Assembly (NCBI GenBank): GCA_019359035.1
Contig: JAHHIC010000033.1
Coordinates: 99,996-163,995, forward strand
Direction: 5' to 3'
DNA: 64,000 nt
Source: Scytonematopsis contorta HA4267-MV1
GTDB lineage: Bacteria; Cyanobacteriota; Cyanobacteriia; Cyanobacteriales; Nostocaceae
In this document: in pieces, positions 26,013-35,046 of the stretch
Numbering within the stretch: position 1 is the stretch's first letter
How the letters are laid out: each line of letters starts with the position of its first letter
Notes under the pieces: generated by a model
Database searches by the model: none
Seen by the model: the letters and a program-made list of their open reading frames with translations, nothing else
What the model was told of the DNA's origin: nothing
Program-made: the position numbers and the translations under genes

Positions 26013-27095
26013 TTACCCAATTTCGATGGAGTCATTATCCCAACGAACCTGATGTACTGCTGCGGTCGCTAATGTCATGCGTCTGTAGTACCAGCCATAA
26101 GCGATAAATTCTTCTGGGTTATCGGGTGCTGGAAAAAAGTTTGTCCCATATATTCCTGTTTTTTCGCTTCCTGTAACAATTGGCTTTTCGCTCACAGGTT
26201 CAAAAGGTCCAGTAATACTATCAGAAACATACCAATAAAGTGATGAGTCCGTTATGTTATCTGTTCCTACTTTCTCCAGCCATTTAGGGTTTAACCATGT
26301 TGTCCAACATGAAAAAAATAAATGATATTTTCCATTTCTATAAATTACCTGTGGTCGCTCCATTTCATAAAATGGTGATTCTTTTGTACCCTCAACAAAT
26401 GGAGCTGCAGCAGGGGGTAACAATTCGTACGGACCAGCAATATTGTCTGCTACTGCTACACCAACGCATCCTCGAAATAGTCCTTCTCCTCCTTGGTTTA
26501 AATAAGCACAAATGAACATATAATATTTACCACTTTGAGAATCCTTTACTACATAAGGGTCTCGCCACTGATGATGGTCAAAAATGCGCTCTCCCATTTG
26601 ACGTTTAAAGCGTCCATACCAAAGATGTTCACAATCGGATTTAACAAGTTGCTTATTTGAGTGTCGTTCCCAATGCAAGCCATCAAGGGATGTTGCTAAA
26701 CCAATTCCTTCGTTCATTATTTCTTCTCCCTGTCCTGCTGCTGAGTAAAAAAGGTAGTTAACACCATCTTCTTTACGAGCACAACCAGCTAGCATTCTTC
26801 CTGATTCCCATGCATTATTCGGGTCAGCATCAAGTACAATTCCAATATTTTTCCAAGATTTCATATCTTTGGAAATTGCACCATGTATAGTACCTTCTAT
26901 CCACCAAGTTACAGAATCTCTCGGTCCAACTAAGTAGAAGAGACGGTATATATCCCCATCTTTTAAAATCCAAGGGTCCCAACTAGGATAACTTCCCCAA
27001 GCTGAAAACAAAATTTTTCTGACTTTCTCTTTTGCTTTTGGTAAAAAATCAACAAGACGTGCCATTCCTTGGTATAATTCATTATTGAATTTCAT
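26013..27095 (-). CDS. GH68/GH43-like five-bladed beta-propeller glycosidase
   Basis: 360 residues. The three acidic positions of the GH-J/GH43 propeller are visible: SYPSWDPWILKDG (nucleophile-type Asp near 38), HHQWRDPYVVKD (RDP, about 174) and FYEMERPQVIYRNGK (acid/base-type Glu in ERP, about 248). The WD...RDP...ERP set is closest to family GH68 (levansucrase-like), but sequence alone cannot rule out GH43 or an inverting phosphorylase-like enzyme. There is no signal peptide, which would keep it in the cytosol, odd for an extracellular fructosyltransferase. It lies inside the exopolysaccharide operon and may trim or modify the sugar chain. Confidence 0.75.
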   Translation of the reverse strand: MKFNNELYQGMARLVDFLPKAKEKVRKILFSAWGSYPSWDPWILKDGDIYRLFYLVGPRDSVTWWIEGTIHGAISKDMKSWKNIGIVLDADPNNAWESGRMLAGCARKEDGVNYLFYSAAGQGEEIMNEGIGLATSLDGLHWERHSNKQLVKSDCEHLWYGRFKRQMGERIFDHHQWRDPYVVKDSQSGKYYMFICAYLNQGGEGLFRGCVGVAVADNIAGPYELLPPAAAPFVEGTKESPFYEMERPQVIYRNGKYHLFFSCWTTWLNPKWLEKVGTDNITDSSLYWYVSDSITGPFEPVSEKPIVTGSEKTGIYGTNFFPAPDNPEEFIAYGWYYRRMTLATAAVHQVRWDNDSIEIG

Positions 27096-27147
27096 AGATA
27101 AACATAAGTCCTTATAAATTGATGAACAGTTGAAGTTAAATTCACGT

Positions 27148-27222
27148 AGGATGGGTTAAGCGCATTTGTAGAAATTATTTGGAGGCTCTTTAAGTTGTAA
27201 AAAGCGCCGTAACCCATCATTG
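27148..27222. repeat. Hairpin repeat in the operon
   Basis: AGGATGGGTTAAGCGC (27148-27163) pairs imperfectly with GCGCCGTAACCCATC (27204-27218) across about 40 bases. It lies between the FkbM and GH68-like genes and may lower read-through or stabilise an mRNA end. Confidence 0.5.
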
Positions 27223-27257
27223 ATATAGACTCAATCTTTTACTTTATAAATCATCTC

Positions 27258-28121
27258 TTAAGCCACTTTTAGCAAATCAATTTCGTGAGCAATACTGCAA
27301 TAATCGATTAGTAGCCGACTTTTTTGGGATTTATCTACTAATGATTTATTAAAATAGCAAACATTTGCCTCAACATAATTAATACCAAATACTCCAGATT
27401 TTTCAATTAAAAGCATTACAAAGCCATGTTCTGTCAAAAAATCATGAATATCAGCAAATGTCTTTTGTCCCAAATATATTGGGTACATTTGGACTTCTAA
27501 TTCAATAATAGATACCTGATTCAAAATGTTTGTACTTCCTCTTAATACTTCAAACTCAAACCCTTGAGTGTCAATTTGCAATATATCTGGACTTGGTATT
27601 TTTTCAGCTTTAATTATTTCATCCAGTCTATGTACTTTGATATCAATTTTATCTTTCAGATTAAACCATTCTGGATATTCGCAAAACAAATTTAAATTCT
27701 CCGCATGAGGAAAAAGTATAGATGAGCATCCAGGATGTTCAGTTATATTTAATGTATGTGTTCCATTTTCGCTTCCTAATGCATAAGGCATAATTACATC
27801 AAACAAATTGTCATCTTTAAGATGTTGTGCTTCTTCTCGGTCAGGTTCAAAACCAATACCAAACAAAAATTTATGGTCTCTTAAATAATTTGCAAATTTG
27901 CAAGGGAGACCGTAGCGAGCACCAATCGAATAAAAAATAATAGGGTCATTTGTTTCTAGTACTTTGGTGAGTTGCTTAATTTTGGGATTTTGAAATTCCA
28001 TCAACTTATAGTTCATAAGTTTTAAATATGGTTTAGATGTTTTGTAATAATTATATAATTTAGAGCTTTTGTAATCAGGAAAGTTTTTTTTAACTTTATT
28101 TCTGAAATTGTTAATAAACAT
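27258..28121 (-). CDS. FkbM-family methyltransferase
   Basis: About 287 residues from the ATG at 28121 (MFINNFRNKVKK), which has AAAGGGAG 11 bases before it; an ATG 15 codons earlier has no site. The SAM-binding fold is typical of FkbM: IIFYSIGARYG (motif I), FGIGFEPDREEA (motif II) and IDIKVHRLDEII. DILQIDTQGFEFEVLRGS then gives the conserved D-x-x-G-x-E-x-x-x-L motif, with IIELEVQ closing the core. FkbM enzymes O-methylate sugars and other hydroxyls, and in polysaccharide loci they usually cap or decorate the repeat unit. It lies 61 bp after the GT4 gene at 28183 and before the GH68-like gene. Confidence 0.9.
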   Translation of the reverse strand: MFINNFRNKVKKNFPDYKSSKLYNYYKTSKPYLKLMNYKLMEFQNPKIKQLTKVLETNDPIIFYSIGARYGLPCKFANYLRDHKFLFGIGFEPDREEAQHLKDDNLFDVIMPYALGSENGTHTLNITEHPGCSSILFPHAENLNLFCEYPEWFNLKDKIDIKVHRLDEIIKAEKIPSPDILQIDTQGFEFEVLRGSTNILNQVSIIELEVQMYPIYLGQKTFADIHDFLTEHGFVMLLIEKSGVFGINYVEANVCYFNKSLVDKSQKSRLLIDYCSIAHEIDLLKVA

Positions 28122-28182
28122 CTTTATTTGCACTCCCTTTGTAATTTTATTAAATTGACCATCCAATAAAACTCAACAAAAT

Positions 28183-29307
28183 TCATTTTAATGTAAGCAA
28201 AACTCCCATTATCTTTTTAGCTACTTCTTCCCAATTCAATTCAGTTTTTATTTTAGTTCTTGCAGCATCCGACATTGATGATAATACAGAAGGATTGCTA
28301 AGTAGATTAATAATAGAGTCAGCTAATTTATCGGGTGTTGGTTGCTCCATTACAATGCCATTAACTTTGTGTTCGACAATTTCTGGCATCCCATCGTTAT
28401 CTGATACAATACAGGGTACTCCATAGTTCATGGCTTCGATGACAAATCTGGGAAAGGGGTCGCAATTAGCAGGTGCAAGTACTAAATCGGAATTTAAAAA
28501 AAGATGACGTAGTTCTGAAGAAGAAATATGTCCTGGATTTTCTACACCGTCGATTTGTGAAAGTATTTTTCTACCAATCACAACTAACTTAGCTGACGGA
28601 AGCGTTTGTTTAACTTTATTAAATGCAGCTATTACTAAATCTCCACCCTTTCTTTTAAAATCTGAGCCATTAAACAAGATTTGCTGACTTCCGAATTCTT
28701 TTTCTCCGTAGTCAGGTAACTCAAAATCTCCGGAAGCACCGACAACGGTAATTTTTTCAGGAGAAATATTATAATCTATGATTAAAGAAGATTTTACATA
28801 ATTGCTTTGTGCAAAAATATGCTTGGCTTTTTCAAATAGTTGATGCTCGCACTTAAACCAATCATTACGAGTGTTACGATTCAGAAAAAAAGCCCAAGGT
28901 AACTGTTTTTTTTCAGAAAGAGCCATTGTGTAGTCTAGATATAGCACATAATTAATATCAGAGTTATTCCACAAAGGACTGTAGGTATTAAAAATGTGAA
29001 AGACAATATCCGGAGTATATGGCAATTGTCTTATTTCTGTTTCTACTTTCTTTGATTTAGCTATAAATTCTCGCTGATTTTTTTGAAATAAAGTATCTGC
29101 TTTATTGACTGAAAATACTAAAGGAGCATATAAATATTTCAGTAAACGTCGGATTGATTTTTTTTCATACCATTGATTTTTTCTTTGAATGATTTCTAAA
29201 TTATCACAATATACAGACATGGCTTTGAAAAGAAAATCATGGCGAAATAAATAGGGTGATTCACCTGTAATGACAATATTTTTGATTTTTGTGATTTGAT
29301 TATACAT
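28183..29307 (-). CDS. GT4 glycosyltransferase (copy 2 of a tandem pair)
   Basis: 374 residues. A GT4-type transferase with the C-terminal nucleotide-sugar half carrying ILFNGSDFKRKGGDLVIAAF, AKLVVIGRK and the terminal site NCDPFPRFVIEAMNYGVPCI (Glu in F-x-I-E-A). It is clearly a paralogue of the adjacent 29311-30465 gene: the block GSQQILFNGSDFKRKGGD and the text PFP-x-F-x-x-EAMNYG-x-PCIVS are nearly identical, while the N-terminal acceptor halves differ. Only three bases separate the two genes, so they are surely translated together. Probably the two add successive or alternative sugars. Donor unknown. Confidence 0.9.
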   Translation of the reverse strand: MYNQITKIKNIVITGESPYLFRHDFLFKAMSVYCDNLEIIQRKNQWYEKKSIRRLLKYLYAPLVFSVNKADTLFQKNQREFIAKSKKVETEIRQLPYTPDIVFHIFNTYSPLWNNSDINYVLYLDYTMALSEKKQLPWAFFLNRNTRNDWFKCEHQLFEKAKHIFAQSNYVKSSLIIDYNISPEKITVVGASGDFELPDYGEKEFGSQQILFNGSDFKRKGGDLVIAAFNKVKQTLPSAKLVVIGRKILSQIDGVENPGHISSSELRHLFLNSDLVLAPANCDPFPRFVIEAMNYGVPCIVSDNDGMPEIVEHKVNGIVMEQPTPDKLADSIINLLSNPSVLSSMSDAARTKIKTELNWEEVAKKIMGVLLTLK

Positions 29308-29310
29308 AAT

Positions 29311-30465
29311 TTAGTTTCCTTTACTCAATGTTGCAGGAACTTTCTCTGACAATATTTCTGCTATTTGTTTCGCTATTTGTTCAGCTATTTTATTCCAGTT
29401 TAACTTATTTTTTATCTTATCTCGCGCTGCATGAGACATTGATGTTAATAGCAAAGGATTATTCAACAAATCAATAATGTGATTTGCTAATACATCAGCA
29501 GTTGGTTCTGAAATTACAATACCTGTTTCTTTATCAGTAACAATTTCTGGCATTCCATCGTTTGCTGAGACAATACAAGGGATTCCATAATTCATAGCCT
29601 CCATAAGAAAAGTTGGAAAGGGGTCGCAATATGCTGGTGCTATCACTAAATCGGTATTTAAGAAAAGATTATGAATATCCGCACGAGATGATACATGTCC
29701 CGGATTTTCGATACCATCTTCATTTTCATTTAGGGGTAATTTTTTGCCAATAATTATTAATTTGGCTGAGGGGATAGCTTGCTTGACTTTTTTAAATGCA
29801 GCAATGACTAAATCTCCACCCTTTCTTTTAAAATCAGAGCCATTAAATAAAATTTGCTGGCTTCCAAATTGTTTTTCTCCTACGTAGGGTAATTGGAAAT
29901 CACCCGATGAACCAACAACAGTTATTTTTTCTGGTTCAATACTATAATCTTGTATTAAAGATTTTTTTACTATGCTACTCATACAAAAAATATGTTGGGC
30001 TAGTGTATAAGTTCTGCGCTCACATTCTACCCAGTTTTCACGTTGTTGAGCGTTAATAAAGTAAGCCCATCCTGACCATTTTTTTTCCGCAAGAGCTACC
30101 GTATAGTCTAAGTAGATAACATAAGGAATATCAGATTTATGTAAAAAAGGAGAATATGTACCAAATATATGAAAGACTATATCTGGACGAAATTGCATTT
30201 GTTTAATTTGCTGCTCAGTTCTTTGAGATTTAAGAATAAATGCGATTTTGTTTTTTTGAAAATATGCATTTGCTTTACTTAAAGAACCTGTACGAATAGT
30301 GTAAAGAGCCTTAATTAGTATTCTTGGTAGTGTATATTCGTACCATTCTTTATCTCTGGGTAAAAAATTTATATTTTCAAAATGTTGAGACATTGCACGA
30401 AACAGAAATTCATGACGTTTTAGAAATATAGGCTCTCCTGTTACTAAGACTGTTTTATTTTGCAT
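29311..30465 (-). CDS. GT4 glycosyltransferase (copy 1 of a tandem pair)
   Basis: 384 residues, same architecture as its downstream neighbour. Shared features include the N-terminal VTGEPIFLKRHEFLFRAM (the paralogue has VITGESPYLFRHDFLFKAM), RPDIVFHIFGTYSPF, and the donor half with FNGSDFKRKGGDLVIAAFKK, IENPGHVSSR and YCDPFPTFLMEAMNYGIPCI. A short C-terminal extension (IAKQIAEILSEKVPA) carries a small duplicated KQIA/EQIA stretch. It starts 15 bp after the Wzx gene ends, with GAGG upstream of the ATG. The duplication appears old, since synonymous and many amino-acid positions have diverged. Confidence 0.9.
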   Translation of the reverse strand: MQNKTVLVTGEPIFLKRHEFLFRAMSQHFENINFLPRDKEWYEYTLPRILIKALYTIRTGSLSKANAYFQKNKIAFILKSQRTEQQIKQMQFRPDIVFHIFGTYSPFLHKSDIPYVIYLDYTVALAEKKWSGWAYFINAQQRENWVECERRTYTLAQHIFCMSSIVKKSLIQDYSIEPEKITVVGSSGDFQLPYVGEKQFGSQQILFNGSDFKRKGGDLVIAAFKKVKQAIPSAKLIIIGKKLPLNENEDGIENPGHVSSRADIHNLFLNTDLVIAPAYCDPFPTFLMEAMNYGIPCIVSANDGMPEIVTDKETGIVISEPTADVLANHIIDLLNNPLLLTSMSHAARDKIKNKLNWNKIAEQIAKQIAEILSEKVPATLSKGN

Positions 30466-30480
30466 ATTGATTAATTTCCT

Positions 30481-31917
30481 CTAGTTTGTTACTTGTGCTA
30501 TAAGCTTGTTTACTGTTTTTGTGATTATTTTTTGATACCACTCGATTTGTTTAGGTTGTAATAGCCTGACTGATAATAAATAAATCACAATAAATGTTAT
30601 CGGCTTTATAAGTGTTGGTAGATAGATAGAAAGTACTAAGGCTGGAATTGCAATCAAAACGGGTATAAAGGAGGATTGTAAAAAGTGCATCATTGACCAA
30701 TTAAGTACTCGACAACCAAACCACCACCAGCAAAATGTCCAAAAAATACCCAATACTAACGCAACTGCAATACTAACTCCAACAATTCCCCCATAGCGAG
30801 CACCAATAATAAAGCTCACAACTGCAATAGGAGCGATACAAATATTGACTTTAGCATTTGCATCTGGTCGTCCAACAGCAGATAGCATTGTATTTAATGG
30901 AGCATTAATAAGACGAAAGTAAGCGAAGATGAGTAACCAGGGAATAACTGTACATAGAGGTATCCAATTTTCACCAAACATTAAAGCGATTGCATTACGG
31001 TCAATAACGAGAAAAAATAAAGCGTATATGGGAGCAGTCAGGAAAGCAATTTGCTCAACTACGTTATATAGTACATTTTTCCGTTCTTCATCCGAATCGA
31101 GTTGGGCAAAAACAGGCATTCCTATTTGAGAAATAACTGAATTTAAAATTGTTGATAGAGCCATAGTCAGTTGGTAAGCCAGATTGTAGTACCCAAGGCT
31201 AGTACTCCCAAGCAATTTACCAACAGTAAAGTTGTCAGCGTTTGCATTGAAATAAAAGCCAAAACTAGAGCCTGTTACTGCAAAACAATAAGATAAAACT
31301 TCGGATTTTACCTCTGGGTCTATCAGAAGACGGAAAGTACAACCGCATTGGTAGCGTGTCAGAATACAACCTGTTACCCAAGAAGCTGTATCACCAATTA
31401 CAAAAGACCAATAGCTCATACCCAGAAGGGCAGAGGTCGTTGTAAAAATGACTCTTACGATAGAGGTAACGATGTTTGCGACCGCTATGTTTTGATACTG
31501 CATTTGTCTGGTCATCACTGCAACTTGAACATTGAAGATTGATGACAAGAGTAGATTGAAGGCAAATGCAATTAAAATCCAAGTTAAACTTGGTTCATTG
31601 AAAAAAGTCGCTGTAAATGGTGCTGATACTACCATTACCAAGGCAAAAAATAAGCCTATTAGCAGACTGATTGTGTAGGCTGTATTCAGGTAACGTTTAT
31701 CTTCTGTTCCTTTGTAAACAATAAATGACCCAGGCCCGTCCTGTGTAAATAGAATAAAGAAAGACCAGAAAACATAAGCAATCCCAACAACCCCAAATTC
31801 CGATGGCAACAATAAGCGTGCCAGAATTAAGTTACTTAGTAAATTTACAAATCTTAGTATTATAGTACTAAAAGATATCCAAAACCCGCCTTTGATTAGC
31901 AAAGTCCGCTTCATCAT
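30481..31917 (-). CDS. Wzx-type oligosaccharide flippase
   Basis: 478 residues with 12-14 TM helices, polysaccharide-transport (MATE-related) family. The N-terminus GGFWISFSTIILRFVNLLSNLILARLL, then LLPSEFGVVGIAYVF, is the typical start of LPS/exopolysaccharide flippases. The central helices (GYYNLAYQLTMALSTILNSV, then IGMPVFAQL) also fit. It moves lipid-linked repeat units across the plasma membrane for polymerisation by the Wzy-like protein at 19309. The start ATG overlaps the stop of the GT2 gene by one base (TAATG arrangement), so the two are translationally coupled. Confidence 0.92.
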   Translation of the reverse strand: MMKRTLLIKGGFWISFSTIILRFVNLLSNLILARLLLPSEFGVVGIAYVFWSFFILFTQDGPGSFIVYKGTEDKRYLNTAYTISLLIGLFFALVMVVSAPFTATFFNEPSLTWILIAFAFNLLLSSIFNVQVAVMTRQMQYQNIAVANIVTSIVRVIFTTTSALLGMSYWSFVIGDTASWVTGCILTRYQCGCTFRLLIDPEVKSEVLSYCFAVTGSSFGFYFNANADNFTVGKLLGSTSLGYYNLAYQLTMALSTILNSVISQIGMPVFAQLDSDEERKNVLYNVVEQIAFLTAPIYALFFLVIDRNAIALMFGENWIPLCTVIPWLLIFAYFRLINAPLNTMLSAVGRPDANAKVNICIAPIAVVSFIIGARYGGIVGVSIAVALVLGIFWTFCWWWFGCRVLNWSMMHFLQSSFIPVLIAIPALVLSIYLPTLIKPITFIVIYLLSVRLLQPKQIEWYQKIITKTVNKLIAQVTN

Positions 31918-32870
31918 TACCTCGCTGGAATCTGAAGAGTTTGCCGAATCGCCAATTTGGCAAGCGGTGCTAAACTCACAGAGACTAAAGTGATAAGCGA
32001 TCGCAAATCGGTGTAAAAGATAGATTTGTCTTTTGCAAGCGCTTGGTTAACAAAATCACGAGCTTGTTTTATGTTACCAGTTTGCAGACACAAGCGAGCA
32101 AGATAGCGGTACATGTAAGCATAGGCGGTTGGTAAAATAGGTTCAACTAATTCTGGATAACGCGAGTAAGCACGTTGAATTACTTGCTCGCAACAGTGGT
32201 GCATTTGCTCCACATTAAAAGTGAGTCCAGAAGGACGGACGCGATAGTAACATAACGCACGTGGCTCTCGATAAAAGCCCCATCGTCGAGTGAGTGCAAC
32301 CCTTAACCAAAAATCAATATCCTCAGAACTGCGTAAATTTTCATCAAATTCACCTACTTCATTTACCAAACAGCGTCGAAATACAGCATTTGAACCATGA
32401 CAGACAAAGTTCTTGCAAAGTAAAGCTAAAACAGGGTCTGACTTTACTGGCTTGCCACTCAAATACATAAAAGTAGGACGGCCGTCATCACGAATTGTCC
32501 GAGAACTGCTATAAACCACCCCGATATCACTGTTATTATCAAGCTTAGCAACATGATTCGCTAATTTCTCTGGATGATAAGCATCATCACCATCAAGCAA
32601 CGCAATGTATGAGCCATGAGCATGACGCATACCATAGTTGCGAGCAGATGATAGCCCTCCATTCTGTTTTTGCAATAATCTAAAGCGCGAATCTTCCTCT
32701 ACGTAAGATTTAACCACAAGCTCAGTACCATCACAAGACCCGTCGTCTACAACAATTGCCTCAAAGTTTTGAAACGACTGACGTTTTAAAGAAGCCAACG
32801 CATCCCCAATATACGAACGAATATTATAAGCGGGAATTATCACACTAACTTTAGGGCAAATGACCATCAA
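31917..32870 (-). CDS. GT2 glycosyltransferase
   Basis: 317 residues, GT-A fold, inverting. N-terminal VSVIIPAYNIRSYIGDALAS (nucleotide binding), EAIVVDDGSCDGTE, and the metal-binding D-x-D region YIALLDGDDAYHP (about 93-105). The catalytic part SSRNYG-like GGLSSARNYGM and the SEDIDFWLRVAL (E-D-x-x-x-W) motif near 185 complete the family signature. The last 90 residues are helical and resemble TPR pairs (AYMYRYLARLCLQTGNIKQA). The protein should add a sugar to the growing lipid-linked unit on the cytosolic side. It follows the GT26 gene by 76 bp in the operon. Confidence 0.93.
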   Translation of the reverse strand: MMVICPKVSVIIPAYNIRSYIGDALASLKRQSFQNFEAIVVDDGSCDGTELVVKSYVEEDSRFRLLQKQNGGLSSARNYGMRHAHGSYIALLDGDDAYHPEKLANHVAKLDNNSDIGVVYSSSRTIRDDGRPTFMYLSGKPVKSDPVLALLCKNFVCHGSNAVFRRCLVNEVGEFDENLRSSEDIDFWLRVALTRRWGFYREPRALCYYRVRPSGLTFNVEQMHHCCEQVIQRAYSRYPELVEPILPTAYAYMYRYLARLCLQTGNIKQARDFVNQALAKDKSIFYTDLRSLITLVSVSLAPLAKLAIRQTLQIPAR

Positions 32871-32946
32871 TAACTCCTAAAACGAAAGATTTATCAATAA
32901 TTAGTAAATAACGTCTGTTGACAAGGCGTTATCTAAATGAAAACAA

Positions 32947-34158
32947 TTATTCCCATGCTTGAGTTTTATGAAGAAACAACAGTTCATTGAGATACTCAAT
33001 AGTTTTTTCGGAAATTCCTTCCTTTCGAGCCGAAACTTCACCTAAAAGTATTTCAATAACTTTTTGCTCAGATAAAGCAGCCTCAACTTGTGCTTTGGTT
33101 AAAAGATTAGCTTCTATAAAATATTCCGCTATCCTTTTAACTCTACTATAAATACCTGCTGCTAGCTCCTGATTTTGAATTGTGGGAATTAAAGAAAGAC
33201 TACTTTGTTGAACCTGACTTCCTGAACTAGAACAATCAATTGGTGGCATTGATTGTACTTGTAAAGACGATTTATAAAACTTCGCTAGGGCAATATGCAG
33301 TAGAAAAGCTGGATTCCCTAGCAAATAACGAGCAGCTAATCGTTTAGGTTCGCGATACAAACGGTATAACCACTCTAACCCTATATTAGAAAGTAACTGT
33401 GGACATTCAGGTACAACTCCCGCAAGTCGGTCAATAATTGCACCACCTAACATAATGGCATTCACATCTAAACGATTGCGGTGCTTTTGTACCCAAGCTT
33501 CTTGAATTGGCATCCCCATTCCTACTAGTAAAATATTAGGCTCTGCTCGGTTTATTTTCTGTATAACAACTTCATTCTGAAAAAGCTCTTCCTTGTCAAA
33601 ATACCCGTGATGTCCAGCGAATTTCACATTTGGATATTGCTTTCTCAGACGTGCTATAGCAGATTCTAAAACCTCCGATTGTGAACCTAGCAAAAAAACT
33701 GAAAGTCCAGTAATATTGCCACTTTCCAGTAATTTCGGCATCAACAAACTGTAAGAGGAACGGTAGCTAATGGGTAAATTCAGCCCCATATAGCCAATGG
33801 CTTTTAAGATTCCAATACTGTCACAATGTGTGATTTCAGCATCTTCCAGAAATTGATAATACCAAGGCAATTGCATGGAAAGATTAAAACTGTGTACGTT
33901 GTAATTTGCCACAGTTATTTGTTTTCCTTCAACACATGCTGTATTTATGGCTTTCACAATCGCAGGGACGGTCATACAGCTAATACGACGTCCTAAAAGA
34001 GATACGCTCAGATTGGGTAAGATATCTGCCTTATCCTTATTAGATAGTTGAATTAAAGTATTACCGTTATTTTTATTCACCAAATCATCTGTCAAAAATG
34101 GCAATAGCTGCCCAAGTATACGTTTAGGAACAACGGTGGGCTTCTTTAAGTAATGCAC
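32947..34158 (-). CDS. WecG/TagA/CpsF (GT26) transferase with MshEN-like tail
   Basis: 403 residues. Residues about 50-290 are the GT26 domain: VANYNVHSFNLSMQLPWYYQ, ITHCDSIGI (catalytic-type Asp), SVFLLGSQSEV, ILLVGMGMPIQEAW(V)QKH and GLEWLYRLYREPKRL. Such enzymes add N-acetylmannosamine-type or related sugars to undecaprenyl-linked intermediates early in the pathway. Being first in the minus-strand operon fits this. After a Ser/Gln-rich linker, the last 75 residues (RIAEYFIEANLLTKAQVEAA, then LSEQ, LLGEV and GISEKTIEYL) resemble the MshEN/PilB N-terminal module, which in some ATPases binds cyclic-di-GMP. The fusion and its signalling meaning are inference. Confidence 0.9.
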   Translation of the reverse strand: MHYLKKPTVVPKRILGQLLPFLTDDLVNKNNGNTLIQLSNKDKADILPNLSVSLLGRRISCMTVPAIVKAINTACVEGKQITVANYNVHSFNLSMQLPWYYQFLEDAEITHCDSIGILKAIGYMGLNLPISYRSSYSLLMPKLLESGNITGLSVFLLGSQSEVLESAIARLRKQYPNVKFAGHHGYFDKEELFQNEVVIQKINRAEPNILLVGMGMPIQEAWVQKHRNRLDVNAIMLGGAIIDRLAGVVPECPQLLSNIGLEWLYRLYREPKRLAARYLLGNPAFLLHIALAKFYKSSLQVQSMPPIDCSSSGSQVQQSSLSLIPTIQNQELAAGIYSRVKRIAEYFIEANLLTKAQVEAALSEQKVIEILLGEVSARKEGISEKTIEYLNELLFLHKTQAWE

Positions 34159-35046
34159 TTTTATTGCCTCTTAAAGTAAATTATTTCGTACTTAAATAAT
34201 TGTTTTTAGCGAAGCAAAATGCTACAGCTAATTGTTTGCGAATCAGATATTTGAGTAATTAGTCATAGGTTAACCAAAATATATAACCGATACCAATTAA
34301 CTCAAAAAAAGTTTCAACGGTACATCAGCGTCAGAGTTTGTGGGACGAATGACATACTATTCAACATCATTATCGAGAATTAATTAATTGCAATGTCAGT
34401 CTTTATCAGCCCAAGACGCTTAAATTTAGGTTTCTGACAAACTTTAATTTGTTGCTCAATTTGCGTTTGCATCTGTTTTTACCTCTTATTTATTTAACAT
34501 TAAGTTTGTTGCTGATAAATTTATTATTTGGAAACTTATGACTTGGAAATAATTAGGGGTTAAAGCTAAGATGCAGAAGTCTTTTTTGAGCTTATTATGT
34601 TGCTAGGAGTTTTTACACAAGTAATATCAAAAGTAACTGACACTACTTTACTCAACTTCCAGCTTAGTAATAAGGTTGTATTAAACTACTTTTTAATTCT
34701 GTTAAAGAGTAACTTATAAAGCCATCATATTCATCCTAGTTAAAACTACCTTCTATCTATAGGTGTATATTAGACGCTTGTGTTGCAAAAAACTTGAATA
34801 TATTTACAGGTATCAATATCATATTTGAATGTATATTTTTATAGTCAAAGCTTTACGATTACAATTATTAATTTTCATCATAAAAACCGAAGAATTAGAT
34901 ATTTCTTTGTGAGATATTTTATTAAGATGCTTTTGCATAAACAATGACTCAGTATTACTTGGTGTATTGTTTGTATAAAATTATTTTTTAACTAAATTTA
35001 TATCTAAAGTGTGAGTATAATTTTAAATCAATAAAAATCTCTGTTA
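34159..35046. other. Long intergenic region before the exopolysaccharide operon
   Basis: 888 bp, very AT-rich. It should contain the promoter of the minus-strand polysaccharide operon, but I cannot single out a -35/-10 pair. The only coding hint is a 30-residue minus-strand frame at 34380-34472. No repeat or hairpin as strong as those elsewhere is visible. Confidence 0.5.
34380..34472 (-). CDS. Possible small peptide (30 residues)
   Basis: MQTQIEQQIKVCQKPKFKRL and ten further residues, ending DIAIN. AAGAGG lies nine bases before the ATG. It is basic, has one cysteine and no hydrophobic segment. The KPKFKRLGLI text is loosely like leader peptides of ribosomally made natural products, but no maturation gene is near and there is no obvious core. 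It may be chance. Confidence 0.25.
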   Translation of the reverse strand: MQTQIEQQIKVCQKPKFKRLGLIKTDIAIN

